Of a DNA stretch of 64,000 bases, positions 33,299-43,574 are shown in pieces. The position numbers and the translations under genes were made by a program. Each line of letters opens with the position of its first letter. Positions within the stretch are counted from its first letter, which is position 1. The stretch is from contig NZ_MDDR01000034.1 of NCBI RefSeq assembly GCF_001870435.1, positions 558,001 to 622,000 of the forward strand, written 5' to 3'. The notes under the pieces are model-generated. The model did not search any database and had not been told where the DNA came from. It saw nothing but the letters and a program-made list of their open reading frames with translations. This DNA comes from Pseudomonas costantinii (lineage in GTDB: Bacteria > Pseudomonadota > Gammaproteobacteria > Pseudomonadales > Pseudomonadaceae).

Positions 33299-34588
33299 AT
33301 GCCCTTTACTCCCCAGAAACTCGCACTTGTCATCACGTTCATTGTTGGTGTAACCGCCACTCAACTCGTGCAAGCGCAGATCGGCAAGCCTCATCAGTTC
33401 GAACTGGACTTTCCCGCCAATGATCCTTGGTTTCAAATACCGGTCGTGGAAGCAGCCTCCATCGATGGCTACCTGACCCGACAGGCCACGACGCACAATG
33501 GCTTGCAAGTGGCCAACGTGCTGGAACCTGCACTGATTTCCTTGCTGCAATCCGGCGCGCTGACCTCCGAGGAGATCATGGCACTGGAGAGATTCGGCGA
33601 CCAACTGGCCCAAGCACCCGGCGGCATCGGCGCGGCCCTCGAACAGTTGGCCGGCAGTCAAAACGCCAATCTGGCCGCTGCTACCCAAAACACCACGCAG
33701 CACCTCAGCCAACAATTGCTCTCCACCCTGCGCGAGCTGCCCGCCGACGATGACGGCCACTTCTGGGTCAAAGGCATGGGTAACGACGCCACCCTCGACA
33801 GCCAGCACGGCAGCGCCGGTCTGAAATCCGCTACCCAAGGCCTGCTATTAGGCGCGGATTGGACACTGGACCACGCCTGGCGTGTGGGCGTACTAGGGGC
33901 AAAGTCCAGCAGCAACCTGGATGCCCAACACTTTTCTGCTGACCTGGACAGCTGGCACCTGGGCGGTTACGCCGTGCGTCAGGACGGCCCGTTGGCCCTG
34001 CGCCTGGGTGCGATCTATAGCAGCCATGCCGGGAAAACCCAGCGCAACCTCGGCATCCTGAATTACGCGAAACAACTCAAGGGCAGTTACGACGCCCAAA
34101 GCCAAACCGCCTTCGCCGAGGCGGGTTATCAATTGGGCCGCGAGGACTTTAGCCTTGAGCCATTTGCAGGTATTGGTTACCAGCGCTACCACCGCGAAAG
34201 CTTCAAGGAGCAAGGCGGACTGACAGCGTTGAACGTCGGCGCGCAAACCCAGCAAAACCTGAGCAGTACCTTTGGCTTGCGTTTGGCCAAGCAGTATCGG
34301 CTCGATAACAAAATGAGCCTCACACCCCACTTCAGCACCGGCTGGAAGCACCTCTATGGCAACGTCGGCAGCCAGGTCCGTCAATCCTATCGCGGGCTGG
34401 ATGCCGTAGGGCTCAACGGTGATTTCACCATCGACGGTACCTCCCTGGACCGCAACAGCCTCAACCTGCAGGCCGGGCTGGATTTGGCGCTTTCACAACA
34501 GCACACAATCGGTCTCACCTACAGCGGTGAAGCCGGTACCCACAGCAGCAACCACGGCCTGATGGGGCAGTGGCGGATGAGCTTTTAA
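33299..34588 (+). CDS. Short autotransporter (type Va) with barrel domain
   Basis: A 429-residue protein with a signal peptide (about 25 residues, ending VQAQ), a short passenger region of about 130 residues without recognisable beta-helix repeats, and a C-terminal beta-barrel of about 270 residues typical of autotransporter domains (GHFWVKGMGNDATLDSQ, GLLLGADWTL, the terminal WRMSF with a final aromatic residue). Most autotransporters have much longer passengers. The preceding stretch has no obvious partner gene. Function of the passenger unknown. Confidence 0.83.
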   Translation: MPFTPQKLALVITFIVGVTATQLVQAQIGKPHQFELDFPANDPWFQIPVVEAASIDGYLTRQATTHNGLQVANVLEPALISLLQSGALTSEEIMALERFGDQLAQAPGGIGAALEQLAGSQNANLAAATQNTTQHLSQQLLSTLRELPADDDGHFWVKGMGNDATLDSQHGSAGLKSATQGLLLGADWTLDHAWRVGVLGAKSSSNLDAQHFSADLDSWHLGGYAVRQDGPLALRLGAIYSSHAGKTQRNLGILNYAKQLKGSYDAQSQTAFAEAGYQLGREDFSLEPFAGIGYQRYHRESFKEQGGLTALNVGAQTQQNLSSTFGLRLAKQYRLDNKMSLTPHFSTGWKHLYGNVGSQVRQSYRGLDAVGLNGDFTIDGTSLDRNSLNLQAGLDLALSQQHTIGLTYSGEAGTHSSNHGLMGQWRMSF

Positions 34589-34612
34589 CCCCAAAAACAG
34601 TAAATCGCGGAC

Positions 34613-34638
34613 AAAAAAAGGGGGGCACCTGCCCCCCC
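34613..34638 (-). terminator. Terminator after pycB (also facing the autotransporter gene)
   Basis: On the minus strand a GGGGGGC/GCCCCCC stem (34620-34637) with a 4-nt loop is followed by seven Ts (complement of 34613-34619). It lies between two convergent genes and, being symmetric in the stem, may act in both directions. Confidence 0.8.
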
Positions 34639-34670
34639 GAGGATTAAGCGGTAATGTCGAAGGCTAGGGA

Positions 34671-36479
34671 TCAGCCTTCGATTTCAATCAGGATTTCGCC
34701 AGGGTTGACCCGGTCGCCCTTGGCCACATGAACGGCGGCTACCTTGCCGGCAATCGCTGCCTGCACTTCGGTTTCCATCTTCATGGCTTCGGTAATCAGC
34801 ACGGCCTGGCCGGCCTTGACCACGTCACCTACCTTGACCAAAACGTCGACGATATTGCCCGGCATCGCCGTGCTGACATGCCCCGGCGCGGTGGCATGCT
34901 TGCGCTTGCTGCCGCCACTGCTGACAAACTCGTTGAGCGGTTCAAACACCACTTCTTCCGGCATGCCGTCGATGGACAGGTAGAAGTGACGCTTGCCTTC
35001 GGCCTTCACACCGACACCGGTGATGTCGACGCGGTAGCTTTCGCCGTGCACGTCGATGACGAACTCGGTCGGCACGCCTTCGCCACCGGCACGCGCGACG
35101 CCACCGGCTTCAGGGATCGGCAGCAGCACTTCAGGCGATAGGGTCCCGGCGTCGCGCTCTTCAAGGAACTTGCGGCCGATATCCGGGAACATGGCGTAGG
35201 TCAGCACGTCTTCTTCGGATTTGGCCAACGCGCCGATTTCGCCGCGTAGCTTGGTCATTTCCGGCTTGAGCAGGTCGGCTGGACGAACGTCGATCACTTC
35301 TTCGCTGCCGATTGCCTGACGACGCAGTTTCTCGTTCACGGTCCCCGGCGCCTTGCCGTAACCGCCTTGCAGGTAGAGCTTCACTTCGTTGGTGATGGTC
35401 TTGTAGCGCTCGCCGGCCAGCACGTTGAAGAAGGCCTGGGTGCCGACGATCTGCGAGGTCGGCGTGACCAGCGGCGGGAAGCCAAGGTCTTCACGCACAC
35501 GCGGGATTTCGGCCAGCACTTCGCTCATGCGGTTGAGTGCGCCCTGCTCTTTCAACTGGTTAGCCAGGTTGGAGATCATCCCGCCCGGTACCTGGTTGAC
35601 TTGCACACGGGTGTCGACCGCGGTGAATTCGCTTTCGAATTGGTGGTACTTCTTACGCACGGCGTAGAAATACAGGCCAATTTCCTGCAGCAGTTCCAGG
35701 TCGAGACCCGTGTCGAATTCACTGCCTTTGAGGGCCGCGACCATCGATTCGGTACCCGGGTGGCTGGTGCCCCAGGCGAAGCTGGAGATCGCGGTGTCGA
35801 TATGGTCGGCACCGTTTTCAATGGCCTTGAGTTGGCACATCGCAGCCAAACCAGCCGTGTCATGCGAGTGGATAAAGATCGGCAGGCTCTGCTCGGCTTT
35901 CAGTGCTTTGACCAGTTCGCCAGTGGCGTACGGCGTCAGTAGGCCGGCCATGTCCTTGATCGCGATCGAGTCGCAACCCATGGACTCCAACTGCTTGGCC
36001 TGCGCCACGAACGCCTCGATGGTATGCACCGGGCTGGTGGTGTAGGCGATGGTGCCCTGGGCATGTTTGCCGGCAGCTTTCACCGCTTCGATGGCCACAC
36101 GCAGGTTACGCACGTCGTTCATTGCGTCGAAAATGCGGAACACGTCGATGCCGTTGACGGCAGCCTTGGCGACGAAGGCTTTGACCACGTCGTCGCTGTA
36201 GTGGCGGTAGCCCAGCAGGTTCTGGCCGCGCAGGAGCATTTGCAGGCGGGTGTTAGGCAACGCGGCGCGCAGTTGGCGCAGGCGCTCCCACGGGTCTTCC
36301 TTGAGAAAACGCACGCAGGCGTCGAAGGTTGCGCCGCCCCAGACTTCCAGGGACCAGTAGCCGACTTTGTCGAGCTTGTCGCAGATCGGCAGCATGTCGT
36401 CGGTGCGCATGCGGGTCGCCAGCAACGATTGGTGAGCGTCGCGCAGGATGGTGTCGGTGACAAAGATTTTCTTGGACAT
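34671..36479 (-). CDS. pycB: Pyruvate carboxylase subunit B / oxaloacetate decarboxylase alpha-type subunit
   Basis: A 602-residue protein with the carboxyltransferase domain at the N-terminus (TILRDAHQSLLATR; the lysine in IAIKDMAGLL) and a C-terminal biotinyl domain with the EAMKMETEV target lysine. With the biotin carboxylase encoded upstream (pycA) it forms the two-subunit pyruvate carboxylase that makes oxaloacetate. The start at 36479 follows GAGGA; an upstream in-frame ATG was rejected. Neighbours match PAO1 PA5435-PA5437. Confidence 0.93.
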   Translation of the reverse strand: MSKKIFVTDTILRDAHQSLLATRMRTDDMLPICDKLDKVGYWSLEVWGGATFDACVRFLKEDPWERLRQLRAALPNTRLQMLLRGQNLLGYRHYSDDVVKAFVAKAAVNGIDVFRIFDAMNDVRNLRVAIEAVKAAGKHAQGTIAYTTSPVHTIEAFVAQAKQLESMGCDSIAIKDMAGLLTPYATGELVKALKAEQSLPIFIHSHDTAGLAAMCQLKAIENGADHIDTAISSFAWGTSHPGTESMVAALKGSEFDTGLDLELLQEIGLYFYAVRKKYHQFESEFTAVDTRVQVNQVPGGMISNLANQLKEQGALNRMSEVLAEIPRVREDLGFPPLVTPTSQIVGTQAFFNVLAGERYKTITNEVKLYLQGGYGKAPGTVNEKLRRQAIGSEEVIDVRPADLLKPEMTKLRGEIGALAKSEEDVLTYAMFPDIGRKFLEERDAGTLSPEVLLPIPEAGGVARAGGEGVPTEFVIDVHGESYRVDITGVGVKAEGKRHFYLSIDGMPEEVVFEPLNEFVSSGGSKRKHATAPGHVSTAMPGNIVDVLVKVGDVVKAGQAVLITEAMKMETEVQAAIAGKVAAVHVAKGDRVNPGEILIEIEG

Positions 36480-36490
36480 TGTTGTATTCC

Positions 36491-37906
<1,416 letters not shown>

Positions 37907-38048
37907 TTGGAAATTCCCTTGAGCCGATTGCTGCGTTCTTCGACCGCTTTGGAGCGGGTCGACGCGTGACCAAATGTTTCATGACAGTCGCGAGACACAC
38001 ACTATGCGCACCGGAGGATTAACAAAAATCAATAATTATTGGGCTGTG

Positions 38049-38066
38049 TATAAGTAAAGACTTATA
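38049..38066. promoter_or_regulatory. Candidate PycR operator
   Basis: TATAAGT-AAAG-ACTTATA is a perfect 7-bp inverted repeat in the 196-nt divergent region of pycA and pycR, of the T-N11-A dyad size typical of LysR regulators. It lies 37 nt upstream of the pycR start. Confidence 0.55.
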
Positions 38067-38102
38067 GTTGGCCGGACGGCCTAGGGCGAGAGGATTAAAA
38101 TA

Positions 38103-39077
38103 ATGCGTAAGTCATTGATGCGTATGACATTACGTCAGCTTCAGATTTTCAATGAAGTCTGTGATTTGCGTTCCTACAGCCGCGCAGCCGAGGAAATGTC
38201 CCTCACTCAACCGGCTGTTAGCCTACAAATTCGCCAGCTGGAAGAGCTGATCGGCCAGCCGCTGTTCGATTACGTCGGCAAGAAGCTCTACATGACGGAG
38301 GCCGCCGAAGCCCTGCAACGGGCCAGCCGGGATATTTTCGGACGCCTGGAAAACCTCGATATGCAGCTCTCGGACATGCAAGGTTCGCTGCAGGGTCAGT
38401 TGAAGCTGGCAGTGGAGTCCAGCGCCAAGTATTTCGTGCCGCACCTGTTTGCCGCCTTCAAACGCCAGCACCCGGAGGTGCAGTTGCACCTGACGGTGGT
38501 CAACCGCGCCCAAGTGATTCGGCGGCTTTCGGATAACCGAGATGATCTGGTGATCATGTCCATGGTGCCCCAGGACATGGGGCTCGAATTCCTGCCGTTT
38601 CTCAACAACCCGATTGTCGCCGTGGCGCCGCTCGATCATCCCTTGAGCCTCCAAGGGCCGCTGCGCCTGCAAGACCTGGAACCTTACACGCTACTGTTGC
38701 GCGAGCCGGGTTCCGGCACGCGGCTGGCCTGTGAGGAGTACTTCAAGGAGAAACGTGTGCACTTCACCCAGACGGTGGAAGTGGCCTCGGCCGAGGCGCA
38801 GCGTGAATGTGTGAGCGCAGGATTGGGCGTGGCCTTGCTGACGCGCCACGCCGTCAACCTGGAGCTGGCCACCGGCGGGCTCAAGGAGCTGCCGGTGGAA
38901 GAACTGCCGCTGTACCGCAGTTGGTGCCTGGTGCAGGCCAAGGCCAAGCGCTTGTCACCGGTGGCCCATGCGTTCCTGGGTTTTATCCGCAGCGAGCGGG
39001 TGCAGATCAGCGCGTTGGCTGAACGCTTCGCTGGGCAGCCACGGGTGCCTGCCAGTGGAGTTCCGGGTAGTCACTGA
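38103..39077 (+). CDS. pycR: LysR-family regulator of pyruvate carboxylase
   Basis: A 324-residue LTTR with an N-terminal HTH (MTLRQLQIFNEVCDLRSYSRAAEEMSLTQPAVSLQIRQLEE-type region, about residues 7-65) and a C-terminal effector domain. Divergent from pycAB, the arrangement of PAO1 PycR (PA5437), which controls pycAB. The last 71 nt overlap a small opposite-strand gene (39007-39204). Confidence 0.92.
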   Translation: MRKSLMRMTLRQLQIFNEVCDLRSYSRAAEEMSLTQPAVSLQIRQLEELIGQPLFDYVGKKLYMTEAAEALQRASRDIFGRLENLDMQLSDMQGSLQGQLKLAVESSAKYFVPHLFAAFKRQHPEVQLHLTVVNRAQVIRRLSDNRDDLVIMSMVPQDMGLEFLPFLNNPIVAVAPLDHPLSLQGPLRLQDLEPYTLLLREPGSGTRLACEEYFKEKRVHFTQTVEVASAEAQRECVSAGLGVALLTRHAVNLELATGGLKELPVEELPLYRSWCLVQAKAKRLSPVAHAFLGFIRSERVQISALAERFAGQPRVPASGVPGSH

Positions 39078-39204
39078 TGCTTTGGAGCAATTGGCGCTCT
39101 TCACAACGGTCTTCGATTGCGCGACGGAACGCCATGCGGCGCTGGTCTTCCTGCTGACGACGGGTCTTTACGGTGCTGTTGCTGTCTTCGTAGGGCCGGG
39201 CCAT
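39007..39204 (-). CDS. Small PA3496-like protein overlapping the pycR 3' end
   Basis: A 65-residue, highly charged protein (MARPYEDSNSTVKTRRQQ..., with RRMAFRRAIEDRCEERQLL in the middle). The composition and the KTRRQQEDQRRMAFRRAIED pattern recall the conserved Pseudomonas PA3496-family small proteins, so it is likely a real gene. It overlaps pycR by 71 nt in antisense. Function unknown. Confidence 0.6.
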   Translation of the reverse strand: MARPYEDSNSTVKTRRQQEDQRRMAFRRAIEDRCEERQLLQSISDYPELHWQAPVAAQRSVQPTR

Positions 39205-39302
39205 TTGGAGTCTCCCAATGCGAGTACGGGGAGTACAGGATGGGCGCGAGCGATGACGGTTTGGCGGCGCGGGGGTTACAGGACGATGAATCTTCTGGAA
39301 TT

Positions 39303-39377
39303 GATCGTTCCCACGCCCCGCGTGGGAATGCAGCCCAGGACGCTCTGCGTCCCGCGACGCGGAGCGTGGGAGCGACC
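39303..39377. repeat. Dispersed hairpin repeat (intergenic, P. fluorescens type)
   Basis: Contains TTCCCACGC-CCC-GCGTGGGAA (39308-39328) and GGACGC-TCT-GCGTCC (39338-39352). The outer arms GATCGTTCCCACGC (39303-39316) and its inexact inverse (39364-39377) pair at 12 of 14 positions. A simpler relative with the same GATCRTTCCCACGC arm is at 45767-45797. Such elements are scattered between genes in fluorescent pseudomonads. Confidence 0.7.
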
Positions 39378-39392
39378 CACAGTGCCGGGCTT

Positions 39393-40259
39393 TTAGTCGT
39401 CGAGGGCTTTGACGGACTTGGGCGACAGCCGCAGGCTACGCAAGCTGCGCTTCACGCTCTTGAGGTGGTTCACCAGGCTCGGCCCGCGCGCCATGGCCAC
39501 GCCCATCGCCAGCACGTCGATCACCACTAGGTGGGCGATACGCGAGGTCAGTGGTGTGTAGATCTCGGTGTCTTCGTGCACATCAATCGCCAGGTTGACC
39601 GTGGACAGTTCCGCCAACGGCGTCTGGCTTGGGCACAAGGTAATCAGCGTCGCGCCGCTTTCACGCACCAGGTTGGCAGTGATCAGCAGATCTTTGGAGC
39701 GGCCGGACTGGGAGATGCAAATCGCCACGTCGGTCGGCTTCAAGGTCACAGCCGACATCGCCTGCATATGCGGGTCGCTGTAGGCCGCCGCCGTCAGCAG
39801 CAGACGGAAGAACTTGTGCTGGGCATCGGCAGCCACCGCGCCCGAAGCGCCGAAGCCATAGAACTCAACGCGCTGGGCCTGGGACATCGCAGTCACGGCC
39901 TTTTGCAACTCAATCGGGTCGAGCTTCTCACGCACTTCCATGAGGGTGTGCAAGGTGGTGTCGAAGATTTTCAGGCTGTAGTCGGCGACGGAATCATCTT
40001 CATGAATCGCGAATTGCCCGAAGCTTGCTCCAGCGGCGAGGCTCTGAGCCAACTTGAGTTTCAAGTCCTGGAACCCGGAGCAACCAATGGCGCGGCAGAA
40101 GCGCACGATGGTCGGCTCACTGATGCCCACGCTGTGGGCCAGGTCGGCCATGGAACTGTGCATCACGGCCGCAGGGTCAAGCAGCACGTGATCGGCAACC
40201 TTGAGTTCCGATTTGCGTAACAGGTGGCGCGACTGGGCGATATGTTGCAACAGGTTCAA
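39393..40259 (-). CDS. RpiR-family regulator (HexR paralogue, PA5438-type)
   Basis: A 288-residue regulator with the RpiR helix-turn-helix (SMADLAHSVGISEPTIVRFCRAIGCSGFQDLKLKLAQSLA) and a SIS sugar-phosphate isomerase domain (VEFYGFGASG; ICISQSGRSKDLL). It is clearly not HexR itself, which starts with a different N-terminus, but a paralogue that in PAO1 lies beside pycR. The start is TTG at 40259. A TTGTAGT-type palindrome (40304-40322) sits upstream. Confidence 0.88.
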   Translation of the reverse strand: MNLLQHIAQSRHLLRKSELKVADHVLLDPAAVMHSSMADLAHSVGISEPTIVRFCRAIGCSGFQDLKLKLAQSLAAGASFGQFAIHEDDSVADYSLKIFDTTLHTLMEVREKLDPIELQKAVTAMSQAQRVEFYGFGASGAVAADAQHKFFRLLLTAAAYSDPHMQAMSAVTLKPTDVAICISQSGRSKDLLITANLVRESGATLITLCPSQTPLAELSTVNLAIDVHEDTEIYTPLTSRIAHLVVIDVLAMGVAMARGPSLVNHLKSVKRSLRSLRLSPKSVKALDD

Positions 40260-40303
40260 AGGGCAGGACTCTTGTTATTGGCAGGTGCCAGGGATGTAGC
40301 GAG

Positions 40304-40322
40304 CTTGTAGTTATACTACAAG
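40304..40322. promoter_or_regulatory. Candidate RpiR-family operator
   Basis: CTTGTAGT-TAT-ACTACAAG is a perfect 8-bp inverted repeat about 45-60 nt upstream of the RpiR gene start. Its TTGT...ACAA ends resemble the HexR consensus (TTGT-N7/8-ACAA), with a 9-nt interior here. It is probably an autoregulatory site. Confidence 0.55.
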
Positions 40323-40421
40323 AATTATCGTTTTGCCCGCCCGATGCATCACTAAATCGCCCTGCCCCCCTCTGAATCAAAGGGCAGGCACTTTGTAGCC
40401 AGTGGGGCGGCCCAGGCTGCA

Positions 40422-43295
40422 TTAGGGAAATTCTGCATTTTTCCGTAACAAATCTGCCAACCCTTCCGCCTGCATCGGCCGGCTGATCAAATAGCCCTGC
40501 ACCTCGTCGCAGCGTTCCCCCCTCAAGAATTCAAGCTGCTGTTGATCTTCCACGCCCTCGGCCACCACTTTGAGTGCCAGCCCGTGGGCCATGGCGATGA
40601 TTGCTCGGGTAATGGCGGCGTCCTCACGGCCCTGGCCAAGGCCGCGAATAAACGTCTGATCGATCTTCACGTAGTCCACGGGGATGCGCTTGAGGTAGCT
40701 GAGGGACGAATAGCCGGTGCCAAAGTCGTCGATGGCCAGCTTAACGCCCAGGTCGCGCAGTTGCTGGAAGGTGGCGATGATGTGTTCGACGCTGTCGAGC
40801 AGTTGGCTTTCAGTCAGCTCCAGCTCAAGGTATTGCGGGTCCAGACCAGTTTCTTCCAGCACCTGGCGCACCAGGCTGACCAGCTTGCCCTGACGCAACT
40901 GGTGCACCGACAGGTTCACCGACACACGAATCGGCGCCAGCCCCTGGCGCTGCCACTCACAGGCTTGCCAGCAGGCCTGGCGCAGCACAAATTCGCCCAG
41001 CGGGACGATCAAACCCGTCTCTTCAGCCAAGCCGATAAAGTCTCCCGGCGGCACCATGCCCCACTGCGGATGCTCCCAGCGAATCAGCGCCTCGGCGGCG
41101 TTCAGTTTGCCGGTGGCCAGGCACAGTTTCGGCTGGTAGAACACCGTGAGCTGGCGTTCGTCGATGGCCTTGCGCAAATGGTTTTCCAGCTGCAAACGCT
41201 CTAGGGTGCTGGCTTGCAGGCTATCGGTGTAGAACTGAAAATTATTGCCGCCCAGATGCTTGGCGTGCTGCATGGCCATGTTCGACTGGCTGACCAAGGC
41301 GGAAATTTCCCGCGCATTATCCGGCAACAGACTCACCCCCATCGAGGCGCTGACCACTAACTCGTGCCCTTCCACCGTCACCGGCACGCGCAGTTTGGCG
41401 AGCAGCCGCGTGGCCACCCGCGCAAGACTGGAAAGGCTGCCGTAGGCATCGAACAACACCGCGAACTCATCGCCAGACAGCCGCGCGATGGTGTCGGCTT
41501 CCGGCAAGGCGTTAATCAACCGGCGCGCCATTTTCTGTAATAGCTGGTCAGCCACTTCGTGGCCCAGGCTGTCATTGAGCAGCTTGAAACGATCCAGGTT
41601 GATGTGCAGCAGCGCCAGGCTACGCCCGCCCTGGCGTACACGGGCATGCGCCTCGCGCAGGCGTTCACGAAACAACGAACGGTTGGCCAGGCCGGTCAGC
41701 TCATCATAGTGGGTGAGGTAGCGCATGCGCTCTTCGGACTCACGCCGCGCCGACAGATCAGCAAAGAAGCCCACGATATGGCTGACGTTTCCGCGAGCAT
41801 CGCGCACGACATTCAACTGCAGCCACTGTGGATATAACTCTCCGTTTTTGCGCGTTTCCACCAGCTCACCCTGCCAGGTGCCATGGTTGAGCAGTGCTTG
41901 GCGGATCACTGGAAAATGGCGACGGGCGTCACGGCTACTGGGTAGCTCCACGACGTTGCGGCCAAGCATATCGTCGATTTCAAAGCCCGTGACGCGGCTG
42001 AAGGCTTGGTTGACGGCAATCAGCGCGTAGTCCGGGTCGAGAATTACGATACCTTCGCTGGCAGCCTCGAACACCGTCGACGCCAGGCGCTGCTGCTCTT
42101 CCACGGCCTTACCGGCGCTGATGTCACGGCGAGTACCGAGCATGCGCGTAACCCGTCCGCCAGGCGTACGCTCCACGGCGCGGCCACGGTCTTCGATCCA
42201 CACCCAATGGCCGTCGCCATGGCGCACGCGGTATTCAACCTGATAGTCCTCGCTGCGGCCTTTTAGATGTTCCACCAGGGCACGCTTGAGCAACGGTAAA
42301 TCTTCAGGGTGCAGGCGTGGCTTGAGGTGGCTGAGCATTGCCGTGACGTACTCGGGCTCCAGGCCGAACAGCTCCTTGAGCTGGGTGTGATGGACTTCGT
42401 CGGTTTGCAGGTTCCAGTCCCACAACCCCAATTCACTGGCTTGCAGGGCCATGGCCAGGCGCGCCTCGCTTTTATTCAGGGCCAAACTGGCGGCATCCAG
42501 TTCTTGGCTGCGTTGCGCAACACGGTCTTGCAGGCCGATTTGCGCGTCACGCAATTCCTGTTCGACCTGGCGGCGCTGCTCGACTTCGCGCACCAGCTCC
42601 TGATTCAACTGTTCGCTGCGCTGCTGCGCCTGCTGTAAATGCTCAATCAACGCCTGGTTCTGGAAACGTCGTAATAGCCCGCGTTGGATCAGACGGTTGA
42701 CCTGCCACGCGACCACGCTCAAAGAAGCCAACAGAATCAGGCCGAGCACGCCCCAACCTTGCTGCTGCGGAGCACCACTCCAGAACAGATAGACGATAGC
42801 CGGCATCAGGCACGGCAAAGCGAATGACAGAAACGCGGGTAGGCTTACGGCATAGGCGACACTGGCCGACAGTGTCGCCGCACCGAGCAGACCAAACACC
42901 CAGGCCTGTTGCACAAAGCTGTCCGCCGGCACCAAGGCAATGGCAGCGGTGGCCAGGGTCAGGCCGCTGACCGCAGAGCCGAGCATGAACATACGACGCC
43001 AGACCGGTTGGGCCTGGCGGCTGGGCATGGCCGAATCAAAGGCCGCGACCTGGATCACACGCATGGCTACCAGCGCGAGCAGCCAGACCAACCAGATACT
43101 GTCCAACACATATTGCTTGGGATTCCACAGCAACCAGGCGCAGACCAGGCCGTTGACCAACATTAATAAAGTGGGCAGCAGCGAGCCCTGATACAGCAGG
43201 CGAGTGCGTTCGACCGCCATCTCGGTTGCGTAGTGCTTACGAATGACCTGCGCGGGCGCCGTCGAGGGGCCGAACAGGTCGGTGCTGAGGGTCAT
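40422..43295 (-). CDS. Membrane GGDEF-EAL protein with PAS domains (c-di-GMP turnover)
   Basis: A 957-residue protein in this order: N-terminal membrane segments (about residues 25-220, six or more helices), a coiled coil (about 230-300), two PAS/PAC modules (about 300-540), a GGDEF domain with motif SGDEF, and an EAL domain with AAEALIRWEHP and DDFGTGYSS. Both catalytic motifs look largely intact, so it may make or degrade cyclic-di-GMP; SGDEF is a permitted variant. The start at 43295 (MTLSTDLF) replaces a much longer frame that overlaps uvrD. Position next to uvrD resembles PAO1 PA5442-PA5443. Confidence 0.9.
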   Translation of the reverse strand: MTLSTDLFGPSTAPAQVIRKHYATEMAVERTRLLYQGSLLPTLLMLVNGLVCAWLLWNPKQYVLDSIWLVWLLALVAMRVIQVAAFDSAMPSRQAQPVWRRMFMLGSAVSGLTLATAAIALVPADSFVQQAWVFGLLGAATLSASVAYAVSLPAFLSFALPCLMPAIVYLFWSGAPQQQGWGVLGLILLASLSVVAWQVNRLIQRGLLRRFQNQALIEHLQQAQQRSEQLNQELVREVEQRRQVEQELRDAQIGLQDRVAQRSQELDAASLALNKSEARLAMALQASELGLWDWNLQTDEVHHTQLKELFGLEPEYVTAMLSHLKPRLHPEDLPLLKRALVEHLKGRSEDYQVEYRVRHGDGHWVWIEDRGRAVERTPGGRVTRMLGTRRDISAGKAVEEQQRLASTVFEAASEGIVILDPDYALIAVNQAFSRVTGFEIDDMLGRNVVELPSSRDARRHFPVIRQALLNHGTWQGELVETRKNGELYPQWLQLNVVRDARGNVSHIVGFFADLSARRESEERMRYLTHYDELTGLANRSLFRERLREAHARVRQGGRSLALLHINLDRFKLLNDSLGHEVADQLLQKMARRLINALPEADTIARLSGDEFAVLFDAYGSLSSLARVATRLLAKLRVPVTVEGHELVVSASMGVSLLPDNAREISALVSQSNMAMQHAKHLGGNNFQFYTDSLQASTLERLQLENHLRKAIDERQLTVFYQPKLCLATGKLNAAEALIRWEHPQWGMVPPGDFIGLAEETGLIVPLGEFVLRQACWQACEWQRQGLAPIRVSVNLSVHQLRQGKLVSLVRQVLEETGLDPQYLELELTESQLLDSVEHIIATFQQLRDLGVKLAIDDFGTGYSSLSYLKRIPVDYVKIDQTFIRGLGQGREDAAITRAIIAMAHGLALKVVAEGVEDQQQLEFLRGERCDEVQGYLISRPMQAEGLADLLRKNAEFP

Positions 43296-43452
43296 AGGCA
43301 ATGTTCTTATAATGGTGAGCCCGAAACGTCGACGGAGCATACACAAGCAAACGCTCGGGCCAAACTGCTCCAAGTCATAAAAACTGTACGACTTTTCGCC
43401 GCAAACCTCGGGGCCAGACAGCTTGAGCGAGGCGCTGCGCGGGCTGTGGCCT

Positions 43453-43468
43453 ATGACCGACCGGTCAT
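43453..43468. promoter_or_regulatory. Inverted repeat upstream of uvrD
   Basis: ATGACC-GACC-GGTCAT is a 6-bp inverted repeat with a 4-nt spacer in the 279-nt region between the GGDEF-EAL gene and uvrD. It may be an operator of TetR size, about 107 nt upstream of the uvrD start. No regulator assigned. Confidence 0.3.
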
Positions 43469-43574
43469 CACTCCCAGCAGAATGTTTACCCGACAAGGAT
43501 CGCGCCTGATGTTTTCCGGCGACCACCCGGCATTGGGATTTGCCCCACTCCACCGGGGGCCATAGAATGCGCCG

